The translations under genes were made by a program, and so were the position numbers. Under the pieces are notes generated by a model that did not search any database, was not told the origin of the DNA, and was given only the letters and a program-made list of their open reading frames with translations. This document shows, piece after piece, positions 8,417 to 15,037 of a DNA stretch of 15,385 bases. The DNA is from Hyphomicrobiales bacterium (lineage in GTDB: Bacteria; Pseudomonadota; Alphaproteobacteria; Micropepsales; Micropepsaceae), in contig JAFIHO010000244.1 in assembly GCA_017849395.1 (NCBI GenBank), positions 1 to 15,385 of the forward strand, read 5' to 3'. Within the stretch, counting starts at the first letter, position 1. Each line of letters opens with the position of its first letter.

Positions 8417-9537
8417 GTTATTTCCTTTTCCAGGGTCAGCGCGCGTTTCTCGCGCGGAATCACGCGATCATACCATGCCGCCAGGCGGGCCAGTGCGGGA
8501 TGCGCCAGGTCGCGCTCCAGATAGGCCCAGACCCGCGGCAGCAGCGCCAGGTAACGCGCCTTGCCGTCGCGCTTGTAGAGGCGGGCGAAGATGCCGACGA
8601 TCTTGGCGTTGCGCTGGGCCGCCATCACTGCCATCTCGGCGCGGAACATGGCTTCATCCACGGCAATGCCCTGCGCGCGCATCGCCGCCAGGTAATGTGC
8701 CGCGGTCCATTCCGCCAGGGGCGGCGAGACATCCCGCCGCGCATCCTCGGTCAGCGAGATCAGGTCATAGGCGCGCGATCCGGCCACCGCATCCTGGAAA
8801 TCGATCAGCCCCACCCGCGCCACGCCGTCACGTTGCGGCAGCCACAACAAATTCTGCGCGTGATAGTCGCGATGCACAAAGGCATGACGCCGCCCCGGCA
8901 CCCGCGACAGCGCATCGGCCCACAGGCGGCGATGTTCCGCCAGTTCTTCCAGATGCGCGGGACGGCCCAGCGCCAGCGGCAGGAACCATTCCGTCAGCAG
9001 ATCGGTTTCGGCCAGCATCGCGGCTTCATCATAGGCGAAAAGCGGCTTGTCGGCGGCCAGCCGGGCAGGGGCCTCTTCTGCGTGAAGATGCGCCAGAACT
9101 TCGGCGGCATGGCCGTACAATTTCTTCTCATCGCCGCCATCCGCCAGCACATCGGCGAACAGCGCATCGCCCAGATCCTCGATGATCAGAAAGCCCTTCG
9201 CGGTATCGCCCGCAAAAACCTCCGGCGCGGCGAGACCCCGTCCGCGCAGATATTGCGACGCCGCCACGAAGCGCGCGCAATCCGCCCCCGCAAGCCGCGC
9301 CAGCGCGTTATAGCCCAGCGCGCGGCGTTCCTCCGCGCTCGCGCCTTCCGGCGCAACCGGCGCTTCGGCCGCCTGGGGCTGATCCATCAGCATCGCCTTG
9401 CGGTCCTTCAGCGAAAGGCGCGCATAGGTACGGGTCGATGCATCGCCCGGCAGCGGCGTCACAACAGCATCACCCCAGCCCTGCGCCGCGATGAAATCGC
9501 GCCGCATCGCGTCGCGTTGGGATGTGGACTCAGACAT
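8413..9537 (-). CDS. amgK: Cell-wall sugar kinase AmgK (N-acetylmuramate/N-acetylglucosamine 1-kinase)
   Basis: A 374-residue member of the aminoglycoside phosphotransferase/choline kinase superfamily. The catalytic loop HRDYHAQN is at 222-229 (Asp224) and the metal-binding GLIDFQDAV follows, with Asp246. FLIIEDLGD at about 116-124 matches the hinge of this fold. AmgK phosphorylates the anomeric position of MurNAc (and GlcNAc) released during wall turnover, giving the substrate of MurU, which follows at once with a GTGA overlap. These enzymes were first named for similarity to aminoglycoside kinases, but resistance is not implied here. The start ATG at 9537 overlaps the tsaE end by 8 nt; a second Met at residue 11 is a possible alternative. 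The MurNAc-6-phosphate phosphatase MupP that feeds this route is not in the window. Confidence 0.85.
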   Translation of the reverse strand: MSESTSQRDAMRRDFIAAQGWGDAVVTPLPGDASTRTYARLSLKDRKAMLMDQPQAAEAPVAPEGASAEERRALGYNALARLAGADCARFVAASQYLRGRGLAAPEVFAGDTAKGFLIIEDLGDALFADVLADGGDEKKLYGHAAEVLAHLHAEEAPARLAADKPLFAYDEAAMLAETDLLTEWFLPLALGRPAHLEELAEHRRLWADALSRVPGRRHAFVHRDYHAQNLLWLPQRDGVARVGLIDFQDAVAGSRAYDLISLTEDARRDVSPPLAEWTAAHYLAAMRAQGIAVDEAMFRAEMAVMAAQRNAKIVGIFARLYKRDGKARYLALLPRVWAYLERDLAHPALARLAAWYDRVIPREKRALTLEKEIT

Positions 9538-10000
9538 GCACCTGCTCCAAATTCTTCCAGCGCGCCGGTCCGGTCAGCCGAGCCACACGCCCCTTGTCGC
9601 TGTTGGTCAGCCGCACATGCAGTGCATCGGCGGGCAGCGCCTCAGGCGCGCGCTCCGGCCATTCCACCAGAACCGCGCCGTCTTCCAGCGCCGCTTCGAA
9701 ACCGATCTCGTCCAGCTCTCGCGCGTTCCTCAGCCGGTAAAGGTCGAAATGGCTCACCGTCAGGCGCGGCGTGTCGTAAGTCTGAACCAGCGTGAAGGTC
9801 GGGCTTGGCACGTCTTCTTCCACGCCCAGTCCGCGCAGCACGGCCCGTGCCAGGGTGGTTTTGCCGGCGCCCAGGTCACCCCACAGCGCCACCGCGTCGC
9901 CTGTCGTCAGCCCGGCCGCTATAGCCGCGCCCAGCGCATCCGTCGCCGCCAGGTCGGGCAGGGCAATGCTGCCCCGGAATGTCTCTTGATCCGCCGCCAT
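9530..10000 (-). CDS. tsaE: tRNA t6A37 biosynthesis ATPase TsaE
   Basis: A 156-residue P-loop ATPase that works with TsaB and TsaD to put threonylcarbamoyl on A37 of ANN-decoding tRNAs in the cytoplasm. Walker A GDLGAGKT is at 41-48, the family motif SPTF at 66-69, HFDLYRL at 84-90 and VEWPER at 112-117, all characteristic of TsaE. Length is typical. The ATG at 10000 has AAGGCGG directly upstream. It is the first gene of the minus-strand operon and reads away from the ferredoxin reductase gene that starts 86 nt to its right. Its last 8 nt overlap the start of amgK. Confidence 0.96.
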   Translation of the reverse strand: MAADQETFRGSIALPDLAATDALGAAIAAGLTTGDAVALWGDLGAGKTTLARAVLRGLGVEEDVPSPTFTLVQTYDTPRLTVSHFDLYRLRNARELDEIGFEAALEDGAVLVEWPERAPEALPADALHVRLTNSDKGRVARLTGPARWKNLEQVHV

Positions 10001-10086
10001 CCGCCTTGTTCTAGCAACAAATATTCACGGATGACAAAGATTTGCGCCCGTGATACCGCCACCCCGCAATTGCAGCCTATCGAGAA
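10001..10086. promoter_or_regulatory. Divergent promoter region between tsaE operon and ferredoxin reductase gene
   Basis: This 86-nt AT-richer gap separates two outward-reading genes and must hold any shared control elements. A short inverted repeat, TTGTT (10006-10010) and AACAA (10016-10020), lies close to tsaE. On the minus strand TTGTCA (10037-10032) and TAGAAC (10013-10008), 18 nt apart, resemble a sigma70-type promoter. If real, it would give a nearly leaderless tsaE message, so it is doubtful. I see no convincing promoter for the plus-strand gene. Confidence 0.35.
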
Positions 10087-11310
10087 ATGTCCGAAAGAAT
10101 CGTCATCATCGGCGCCGGTCAGGCGGGCGCCCAGGCAGTCCAGAGCCTGCGGGCCGAAGGATTTACAGGCCCCATCACCATGATCGGCGACGAGGCCTAT
10201 CCGCCCTATCAGCGTCCGCCCCTGTCCAAGGCCTATCTGCTGGGCGCGTTCGAACGCGCACGCCTGTTTCTCAAGGCTGATGCCTATTACCAGGAAACCG
10301 GTTGCGACCTGCTGCTCAACACCAGCGCCGCCGCCATTCATCGCGCCGAACGTACCGTCGAACTCACCGATGGCCGCAAGCTTCCCTATGACAAGCTGCT
10401 TCTCGCCACCGGCGCGCGGGTTCGGCGGCTGACCTGTCCCGGTGCGGACCTGCCGGGCGTGCATTACCTGAAAACCATCGCGGACGTAGACGGCCTGCAA
10501 CAGGTGTTCCAGCCCGGCAAACGCCTGGCTGTCGTCGGCGGCGGCTATATCGGGCTTGAGGTCGCGGCGGTTGCCGCCAAGCGCGGCCTGGACGTGACGG
10601 TGTTCGAGGCGATGGACCGGCTGATGGCGCGCGCGGTGTCGCCGCAACTGTCGGCCTTCTACGCCGCCGAGCATCAGAAGGCGGGCGTGAAGCTGAAACT
10701 CAAGACCGGCGTTGAAGGTTTCGAAGGCGGCGGCAAGGTGGAGCGGGTTCGCGCGGGCGGCGAGGTCTATCCCGCCGACATCGTTCTGGTCGGGATCGGC
10801 GTGATCGCCAATGACGATCTGGCGCGCGCGGCGGGCCTTCCCTGCGGCGACGGCATCATCGTGGACCGCAATGCGATGACCGCCGATCCGGCGATCTTCG
10901 CGGCGGGCGACTGCACCCGGCATACCGGCCGCGAGGGCGTGGAGTTGCGGCTGGAATGCGTGCAGAACGCCATCGACCAGGCCAAGCACGCGGCGCTGGC
11001 GATGGTGGGCAAGCCCAAGATCTACAGCGAAGTGCCGTGGTTCTGGTCGGACCAGTATGATTTGAAACTCCAGATCGCGGGCCTGGCGCGTCCCACCGAT
11101 ACGCTGGTGCTGCGCGGCGATCCGGCCAACCGCAAATTCGCGGTGTTCCATCTGCGCGACGGCAAGCTGGCGGCGGTGGAGTCGGTCAATGCCGCGCCGG
11201 AATATCTGATGGGCAAGAAGATGATCGCCGAAGGCATCGCGGTCGCCGCCGAACGGCTGGCCGACCTGTCGGTGCCGATGAAGCAGATGGGTGAGGAGCA
11301 GCGCGCGTAG
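10087..11310 (+). CDS. NAD(P)H-dependent ferredoxin reductase, putidaredoxin reductase type
   Basis: A 407-residue two-dinucleotide-binding flavoprotein. Residues 6-14 (VIIGAGQAG) bind FAD, VVGGGYIGLE at 149-158 binds NAD(P)H, and FAAGDCT at 271-277 (Asp275) closes the FAD site. YPPYQRPPLSKAYL near residue 38 and the C-terminal VPWFWSDQYDLKLQIAGL are hallmarks of putidaredoxin, terpredoxin and rhodocoxin reductases. It should pass electrons from NAD(P)H to a [2Fe-2S] ferredoxin, and such a ferredoxin is the next gene on the same strand. The final acceptor, often a cytochrome P450 or Rieske oxygenase, is not in the window. The ATG at 10087 has only a weak GAGA ribosome binding site. Relatives include rubredoxin reductases; the adjacent ferredoxin favours the ferredoxin reading. 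Confidence 0.92.
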   Translation: MSERIVIIGAGQAGAQAVQSLRAEGFTGPITMIGDEAYPPYQRPPLSKAYLLGAFERARLFLKADAYYQETGCDLLLNTSAAAIHRAERTVELTDGRKLPYDKLLLATGARVRRLTCPGADLPGVHYLKTIADVDGLQQVFQPGKRLAVVGGGYIGLEVAAVAAKRGLDVTVFEAMDRLMARAVSPQLSAFYAAEHQKAGVKLKLKTGVEGFEGGGKVERVRAGGEVYPADIVLVGIGVIANDDLARAAGLPCGDGIIVDRNAMTADPAIFAAGDCTRHTGREGVELRLECVQNAIDQAKHAALAMVGKPKIYSEVPWFWSDQYDLKLQIAGLARPTDTLVLRGDPANRKFAVFHLRDGKLAAVESVNAAPEYLMGKKMIAEGIAVAAERLADLSVPMKQMGEEQRA

Positions 11311-11380
11311 CGCGTGAGCAGGTCCAGTGGACCTGCGAAAGCGACGAACGCCCGAAGCAAAGCGGAGGGCAGGGAGCTAT
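11311..11380. repeat. Hairpin-bearing spacer, probable dispersed intergenic repeat
   Basis: Directly after the reductase stop codon, GCAGGTCC (11318-11325) and GGACCTGC (11329-11336) form a perfect 8-bp stem with an AGT loop. It is followed by a segment containing CGACGAACGCCCGAAGC and GGAGGGCAGGGAGC. There is no T run, so it is not a standard intrinsic terminator. From memory, similar stem-plus-tail units occur after stop codons in other alphaproteobacteria and yield spurious short reading frames, so I read it as one copy of a REP-like family. No second copy lies in this window, so repeat status is inferred, not seen. Confidence 0.45.
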
Positions 11381-11437
11381 TGACTTTGGCGGCTCACGGA
11401 ACGTGGCCAATGAGGATCAAGAGTAATCGAGGAAGCA

Positions 11438-11758
11438 ATGCCCAAGGTTGTCTATATCGAACATAACGGCAAGGAACATGTCATCGACGTGCCGGAAGGC
11501 TGGTCGCTGATGGAAGGCGCGGTGAAGCATCTGGTGCCCGGCATCGACGCCGATTGTGGCGGCGCCTGCGCCTGCGCCACCTGTCAGGTCTTTGTCGATC
11601 CGCAGTGGCTGCCAGCCCTGCCGCCGAAGGACGACATGGAAGAGACGATGCTGGATTTCGCGCCGGAACAGAAACCGAATAGCCGCCTGTCCTGTCAGAT
11701 CCGCATGACGTCCGCGCTGGACGGCATCGTGCTGCGGCTGCCGAAAAGCCAGCATTAG
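11438..11758 (+). CDS. [2Fe-2S] ferredoxin, adrenodoxin/putidaredoxin type
   Basis: A 106-residue soluble electron carrier. Cluster ligands are Cys40, Cys46, Cys49 (C-x5-C-x2-C) and Cys86 in RLSCQIRM, the pattern of vertebrate-type ferredoxins; Cys44 is an extra cysteine in the loop and is probably not a ligand. The N-terminal beta-grasp strands (KVVYIEHNGKEHVIDV) and the acidic segment DDMEETMLDF, where redox partners usually bind, are both present. The ATG at 11438 follows GAGGAAG at good spacing. It lies 127 nt after the putative ferredoxin reductase on the same strand, which is its likely electron donor. The housekeeping Isc-system ferredoxin is of the same family, but no isc genes are present here, so a catabolic or P450-type role is as likely. 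Confidence 0.94.
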   Translation: MPKVVYIEHNGKEHVIDVPEGWSLMEGAVKHLVPGIDADCGGACACATCQVFVDPQWLPALPPKDDMEETMLDFAPEQKPNSRLSCQIRMTSALDGIVLRLPKSQH

Positions 11759-11787
11759 CCGCAGTCCCGCGTGCGCGTAGTCTGCGG
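11759..11787. terminator. Weak stem-loop between convergent ferredoxin and hypothetical genes
   Basis: CCGCAG (11759-11764) and CTGCGG (11782-11787) flank 17 nt that include a small inner GCG/CGC stem. It begins at the base after the ferredoxin stop codon and lies in the 54-nt gap between two converging genes, the right place for a terminator acting on either strand. There is no T run on either side, so any termination function is doubtful. Confidence 0.25.
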
Positions 11788-11812
11788 GTGAGGCAATCAC
11801 TTCGTCTCGCAG

Positions 11813-12337
11813 TTACGGTCGGCCGATCAGGCGCGGCTCTGTAGGCGATTTCCACCCGGGAGGCAAAGGTTCGCCATACCCGTCGGGCCGATGAAATGCG
11901 GTCCCGTGCGCAAACCGCCCGGTTGGGCCATGGAATCCAAGCAGGTACCAAATCTCAATCATATAGTCCGCTGTTCGCTCTCGATCTTCCGTCTCGAGCA
12001 CATCTACACGGTTCATGCCGCGTCCGATCCATTTCGATACCATCGCAGCAACGATAGGTCCGTCCTCCCGCGAGAGGATTGATTCTATGACGTCGTTCAC
12101 AGCTGACCGGGCAACGACGCCATCTTCAGGTGTCGCAATGCCCATATAACTTAGCGGCGGGTAATCATATGGCTCGAACTTCTTTTCCTCTCTTAGACGG
12201 ATCAGTGCGTCCCGTTTTCCCGCGTTGAGTTGCACGCTCTCCTCTGAGGGCTTGGGAAACGTATTGCGATACGTCCACCAGCCCGCCCCTGCGAGTGCGA
12301 GTAAAACGATCAGGAGGGTGATCCAGAATGCTCGCAT
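11813..12337 (-). CDS. Small membrane-anchored protein of unknown function
   Basis: A 174-residue protein I do not firmly recognise. Residues about 4-21 are one hydrophobic segment (FWITLLIVLLALAGAGWW) after a short Met-Arg start. It is an uncleaved anchor or signal peptide that would place the rest in the periplasm. The remainder is soluble, charged and rich in aromatics (KFEPYDYPPLSYMGI, TEDRERTADYMIEIWYLLGF, FHRPDGYGEPLPPGW), with no cysteines and no catalytic motif I can name. The middle loosely recalls DUF4844-type domains, at low confidence. The ATG at 12337 has GGGGGCGG upstream and lies 16 nt after the divL stop on the same strand, so it may be read from the divL promoter. Its base composition is visibly less GC-rich than its neighbours, with more AT-ending codons, which suggests later acquisition. 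Confidence 0.75.
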   Translation of the reverse strand: MRAFWITLLIVLLALAGAGWWTYRNTFPKPSEESVQLNAGKRDALIRLREEKKFEPYDYPPLSYMGIATPEDGVVARSAVNDVIESILSREDGPIVAAMVSKWIGRGMNRVDVLETEDRERTADYMIEIWYLLGFHGPTGRFAHGTAFHRPDGYGEPLPPGWKSPTEPRLIGRP

Positions 12338-12353
12338 CTACCGCCCCCAGTGT

Positions 12354-14771
12354 TCAAAGATAAGCGGTCTTCCTATCCCCGCTGATCTCCGGCGGCGGCC
12401 CCTCTTCATGGATACGCCGCGGCAGGTGGCAGCGCACCAATGTGCCGTTGCCGCTCTCGATCTCCACCCAGCCGTCATGGAGTTCCAGGAAGCGGTTGAC
12501 CAGCGCCAGTCCCAGCCCCGCGCCCGCGCGCTGACCGGCGCGGTTCTTGGCGGAGAAGCGCTCGAAGGCGCTGGCTTTCACTTCCGGCGCAAGGCCCGGG
12601 CCGTTGTCGGCCACGGCGATCTGCACATCCTCGCCAATGATATGGGCGATGAGCCGGATGGTGCCGCCGCGCGGTGTGTATTTGAACGCGTTGGACAAGA
12701 GGTTGAAGATGATCTGCCGCAGCCGCCGTGCATCGGCCAGGAAGCGGCCCTCATGCGGCGGACATTCGATCTCGAGGCTCAAGCCGACCTTGCTGGCCCA
12801 TTCCTGGGCATGGGAGGCGATGTCGCTCACCAGTTCGTTCAGGTCGATGGTCTCCAGTTCCAGCCGCAGCGCGCCGGATTCCACCAGCGCCAGATCGAGA
12901 ATGTCGTTGACCAGGCTCTTGAGCGTCGCGCCGCCCTCGACGATGGCCTCGATATATTCCTTCTGCCGGGGATTGAGCGCGCCGGGCACCTCGCTCGCCA
13001 GATGCTCCGAAAAGCCCAGGATGGAGTTGAGCGGCGTGCGCAATTCATAGGACACATGCTTGATGAAATCGGATTTCAGCCGGTCCGCCGCCTCCAGCGC
13101 GTCATTGCGGTCGCGCAGCGCGGTCTCGATACGGAAACGATCCGTCACATCGGCAAAGGTCGCAAGCGTCGCGCCATCGGGCAGCGGCGACAGGCCCAGC
13201 GAAAGGATCGAGCGGTCGCTGCGCTCCACTTCGCCCAACTCGCGTTTCTGGCTGGCCCCCGACACGATGGCCATGATGAGCCGGTCCCACGGCTCGCTGT
13301 CGCCGAAACGCTGGGTGCACAGATTGGCGATGGCGCGAACATGCGGCTCACCCGCCAGTTCGCTTTCCTTCAGATCCCAGATGCGCGCGAAGGCGGCGTT
13401 GTGCAGCTTCAGCTTGCCGTCCGGCCCGAACACCGCGACCGCCTCGACCAGCGTGTCCAGCGTGGCGGACTGCACCTTGATGAGGGTGTTGTAGTTCGAC
13501 TCCAGCGCCAGCCGCTCGGTCACGTCCTCGTACAGGAAGGACAATCCGCCCAGCGGATGCGGCTGGGTGACCACGCGCATGGTCTGTCCGCCGGGGATGT
13601 GCCAAAGCTCCTCGGTGGCGCGGTCGCGCGCCTCGGCATATAGCGCCAGACGCTGGCGCTTCCAGGCCTGATAGTCGCGCTGTTCCGGCAGCTTGCGCGC
13701 CTCGCGCAGCCGGTCGAGGAATTCGCCGTCCGACGGATGCGTGTCCAGCCAGCTTTCCGGCAGGTCCCATACCCGCGCGAATGCGCGGTTGTAGAAACTC
13801 AGCTTCTGATCCTTGCCGAAGATCGCCACCGCCGTCGCCAGCTTGTCCAGCACATCGGCATGGGCGTCGACATGCTGCTGCAGGCGCGCTTCCGCCGCCG
13901 CCACATCGGTCACATCCAGCGCGGTGCCGATCACGCCGATGTCGGCCATGGGAATTTCGGTGAAGGCCAGCGCGCGCCGGTTGCCATGGATCAGCGAATA
14001 GCGCTTGGCCTCCAGCATCGCATTCTGGCTGCGCGCGCTGGCGGCCAGATCGCGCTCGGTCTTGTCCAGCGCCGCCTGGCTTTGGCGCGCCGCATCCAGA
14101 TCGCCCGCGCCGGTATTCTTCAGGAAGGCCTGATTGCCCCACACCAGGGACAGCGTCCTGTCGCGCAACCAAACCGGTATCGGCAGCGCATCCAGGATGG
14201 CGCGGAAATCGGCCGCGTCCGCCACCGCAGGCGGTTCCTCCAGCCACACGGCCGCCATGCCGCCCACGGCGCGGCCGCGCGCCATCAGCTTGCGGCCATG
14301 GCTGTCCTGCACGGGCAGCAGGAAGCCCGCGCCCTGTTCGGCCAGCTTGTCCAGCGCCGTGGACAGAACCAGTGCGTCCGGTCCCTTGAGGCAGGACTGC
14401 AACTGCTCGTCACCACCGCCATAGGATTGCGGTCCGTCGCCTTCTCGTCCCCACACCACCAGCGCCTCGCGGCTGGCGTCCAGCAGCGCCTCGCGCTCGC
14501 CGACCTGGGCACGGGTGCGCGCGGTACCCGCCTTCAGCGCCCGCCGCAGGCGGCGCGCGGCGCGTTGTTCGGCCAGCGCCCACAGTCCAGCGGCTGCGGC
14601 CAGCGCCACGGCGCCCGCCGCCACGCCCGACAACACGATCAGCCTGCTGCTCTGGATGGCGGCATAGTCCGCCGCGGCGGCAAGCGCGGGCAGGGGGACC
14701 AGCATCGCCAGCCCCGCCAGAGTTCCCCCCATCACACCTGACCCGGTGCGGTGTCCCGATCTGGGACGCAT
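12354..14771 (-). CDS. divL: DivL-type PAS pseudo-histidine kinase (Tyr at the phosphoacceptor site)
   Basis: An 805-residue membrane sensor kinase homologue. Two hydrophobic segments (about 14-34 and 43-68) are followed by three PAS-like regions at about 188-291, 307-417 and 437-543. The dimerisation/H-box region then reads KHVSYELRTPL: the phosphoacceptor His is Tyr575 (codon TAT, read directly). The ATP-binding domain looks intact, with NLLSNAFKYTP (Asn694), ADNGPG (Asp722), FERF and GAGLGLALV. Tyr for His is the mark of Caulobacter DivL, which controls the CckA-ChpT-CtrA phosphorelay and binds DivK rather than acting as a normal kinase. Placing this protein in that role is inference from the residue, the PAS layout and the ahcY-tsaE neighbourhood. 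The ATG at 14771 is chosen for its AGGGGCAGG site; a GTG at 14813 in frame has none. A small unknown gene follows after 16 nt. Confidence 0.86.
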   Translation of the reverse strand: MRPRSGHRTGSGVMGGTLAGLAMLVPLPALAAAADYAAIQSSRLIVLSGVAAGAVALAAAAGLWALAEQRAARRLRRALKAGTARTRAQVGEREALLDASREALVVWGREGDGPQSYGGGDEQLQSCLKGPDALVLSTALDKLAEQGAGFLLPVQDSHGRKLMARGRAVGGMAAVWLEEPPAVADAADFRAILDALPIPVWLRDRTLSLVWGNQAFLKNTGAGDLDAARQSQAALDKTERDLAASARSQNAMLEAKRYSLIHGNRRALAFTEIPMADIGVIGTALDVTDVAAAEARLQQHVDAHADVLDKLATAVAIFGKDQKLSFYNRAFARVWDLPESWLDTHPSDGEFLDRLREARKLPEQRDYQAWKRQRLALYAEARDRATEELWHIPGGQTMRVVTQPHPLGGLSFLYEDVTERLALESNYNTLIKVQSATLDTLVEAVAVFGPDGKLKLHNAAFARIWDLKESELAGEPHVRAIANLCTQRFGDSEPWDRLIMAIVSGASQKRELGEVERSDRSILSLGLSPLPDGATLATFADVTDRFRIETALRDRNDALEAADRLKSDFIKHVSYELRTPLNSILGFSEHLASEVPGALNPRQKEYIEAIVEGGATLKSLVNDILDLALVESGALRLELETIDLNELVSDIASHAQEWASKVGLSLEIECPPHEGRFLADARRLRQIIFNLLSNAFKYTPRGGTIRLIAHIIGEDVQIAVADNGPGLAPEVKASAFERFSAKNRAGQRAGAGLGLALVNRFLELHDGWVEIESGNGTLVRCHLPRRIHEEGPPPEISGDRKTAYL

Positions 14772-14806
14772 TTTGCCTGCCCCTGTTAACCAATCGCCTT
14801 TCGGAC

Positions 14807-14880
14807 GAATCACAGTTGAATCAACAACATAATGGGCAGGAGCGAGTCCGCATAGAGATAGTGGTTAATAATTTATGAAC
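14807..14880 (-). promoter_or_regulatory. divL leader with three GANTC sites and a CtrA-like box
   Basis: GANTC, the CcrM methylation target, occurs at 14807-14811, 14818-14822 and 14844-14848; the middle one sits in the palindrome GTTGAATCAAC. Upstream on the minus strand, TTCA-N7-TTAACC (14879-14863) matches the CtrA consensus TTAA-N7-TTAACC with one mismatch. The spacing would allow a promoter start near 14835-14840, ahead of the divL ATG at 14771. The sites are seen directly; their use is inferred from Caulobacter cell-cycle control. The rest of the 14772-15037 gap holds the ahcY terminator and nothing else I can identify. Confidence 0.5.
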
Positions 14881-14986
14881 ACCCAAATGGCGCATGAGAA
14901 ACAAGATATTGGGAAGATACGAGCCGGATCGGCGGCTAAAAATTCCGGTCACGGCAATGCTCCCGGCAACCCGGTTCTACGCAAAG

Positions 14987-15017
14987 AAAAAGGCCCGGAG
15001 GTTATCCGGGCCTTTTG
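14987..15017 (-). terminator. Intrinsic terminator of ahcY
   Basis: AAAAGGCCCGGA (14988-14999) and TCCGGGCCTTTT (15005-15016) form a perfect 12-bp stem around a 5-nt loop. On the minus strand the stem is followed by TTTTTCTTT, the expected U-rich tract. It lies about 20 nt past the ahcY stop codon at 15038, so it isolates ahcY from divL. The plus-strand reading also has a short T run, but no plus-strand gene leads into it. Confidence 0.9.
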
Positions 15018-15037
15018 ATTTTGTCGGAAGGTCGCAA

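Noticed and set aside
9919..11151. Open frame of 410 codons on the minus strand across the ferredoxin reductase gene
   Set aside because: It covers the reductase in antisense and runs into tsaE in another frame. The plus-strand protein has clear FAD and NAD(P)H motifs, while this frame has none.
11380..11437. TTGACT at 11380 as the -35 box of a promoter for the ferredoxin gene
   Set aside because: No acceptable -10 hexamer lies 16-18 nt downstream (GTGGCC at 17), so the match is probably chance.
12225..13643. Open frame of 472 codons antisense to divL
   Set aside because: Shadow of divL; rich in Arg, Gln and His, with no motif, and it begins inside the small hypothetical gene in antisense.
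14784..14788. GTTAAC near 14784-14789 as a second CtrA site in the divL leader
   Set aside because: On the minus strand the partner half-site seven bases away reads AAGG rather than TTAA, so only a half-site remains.
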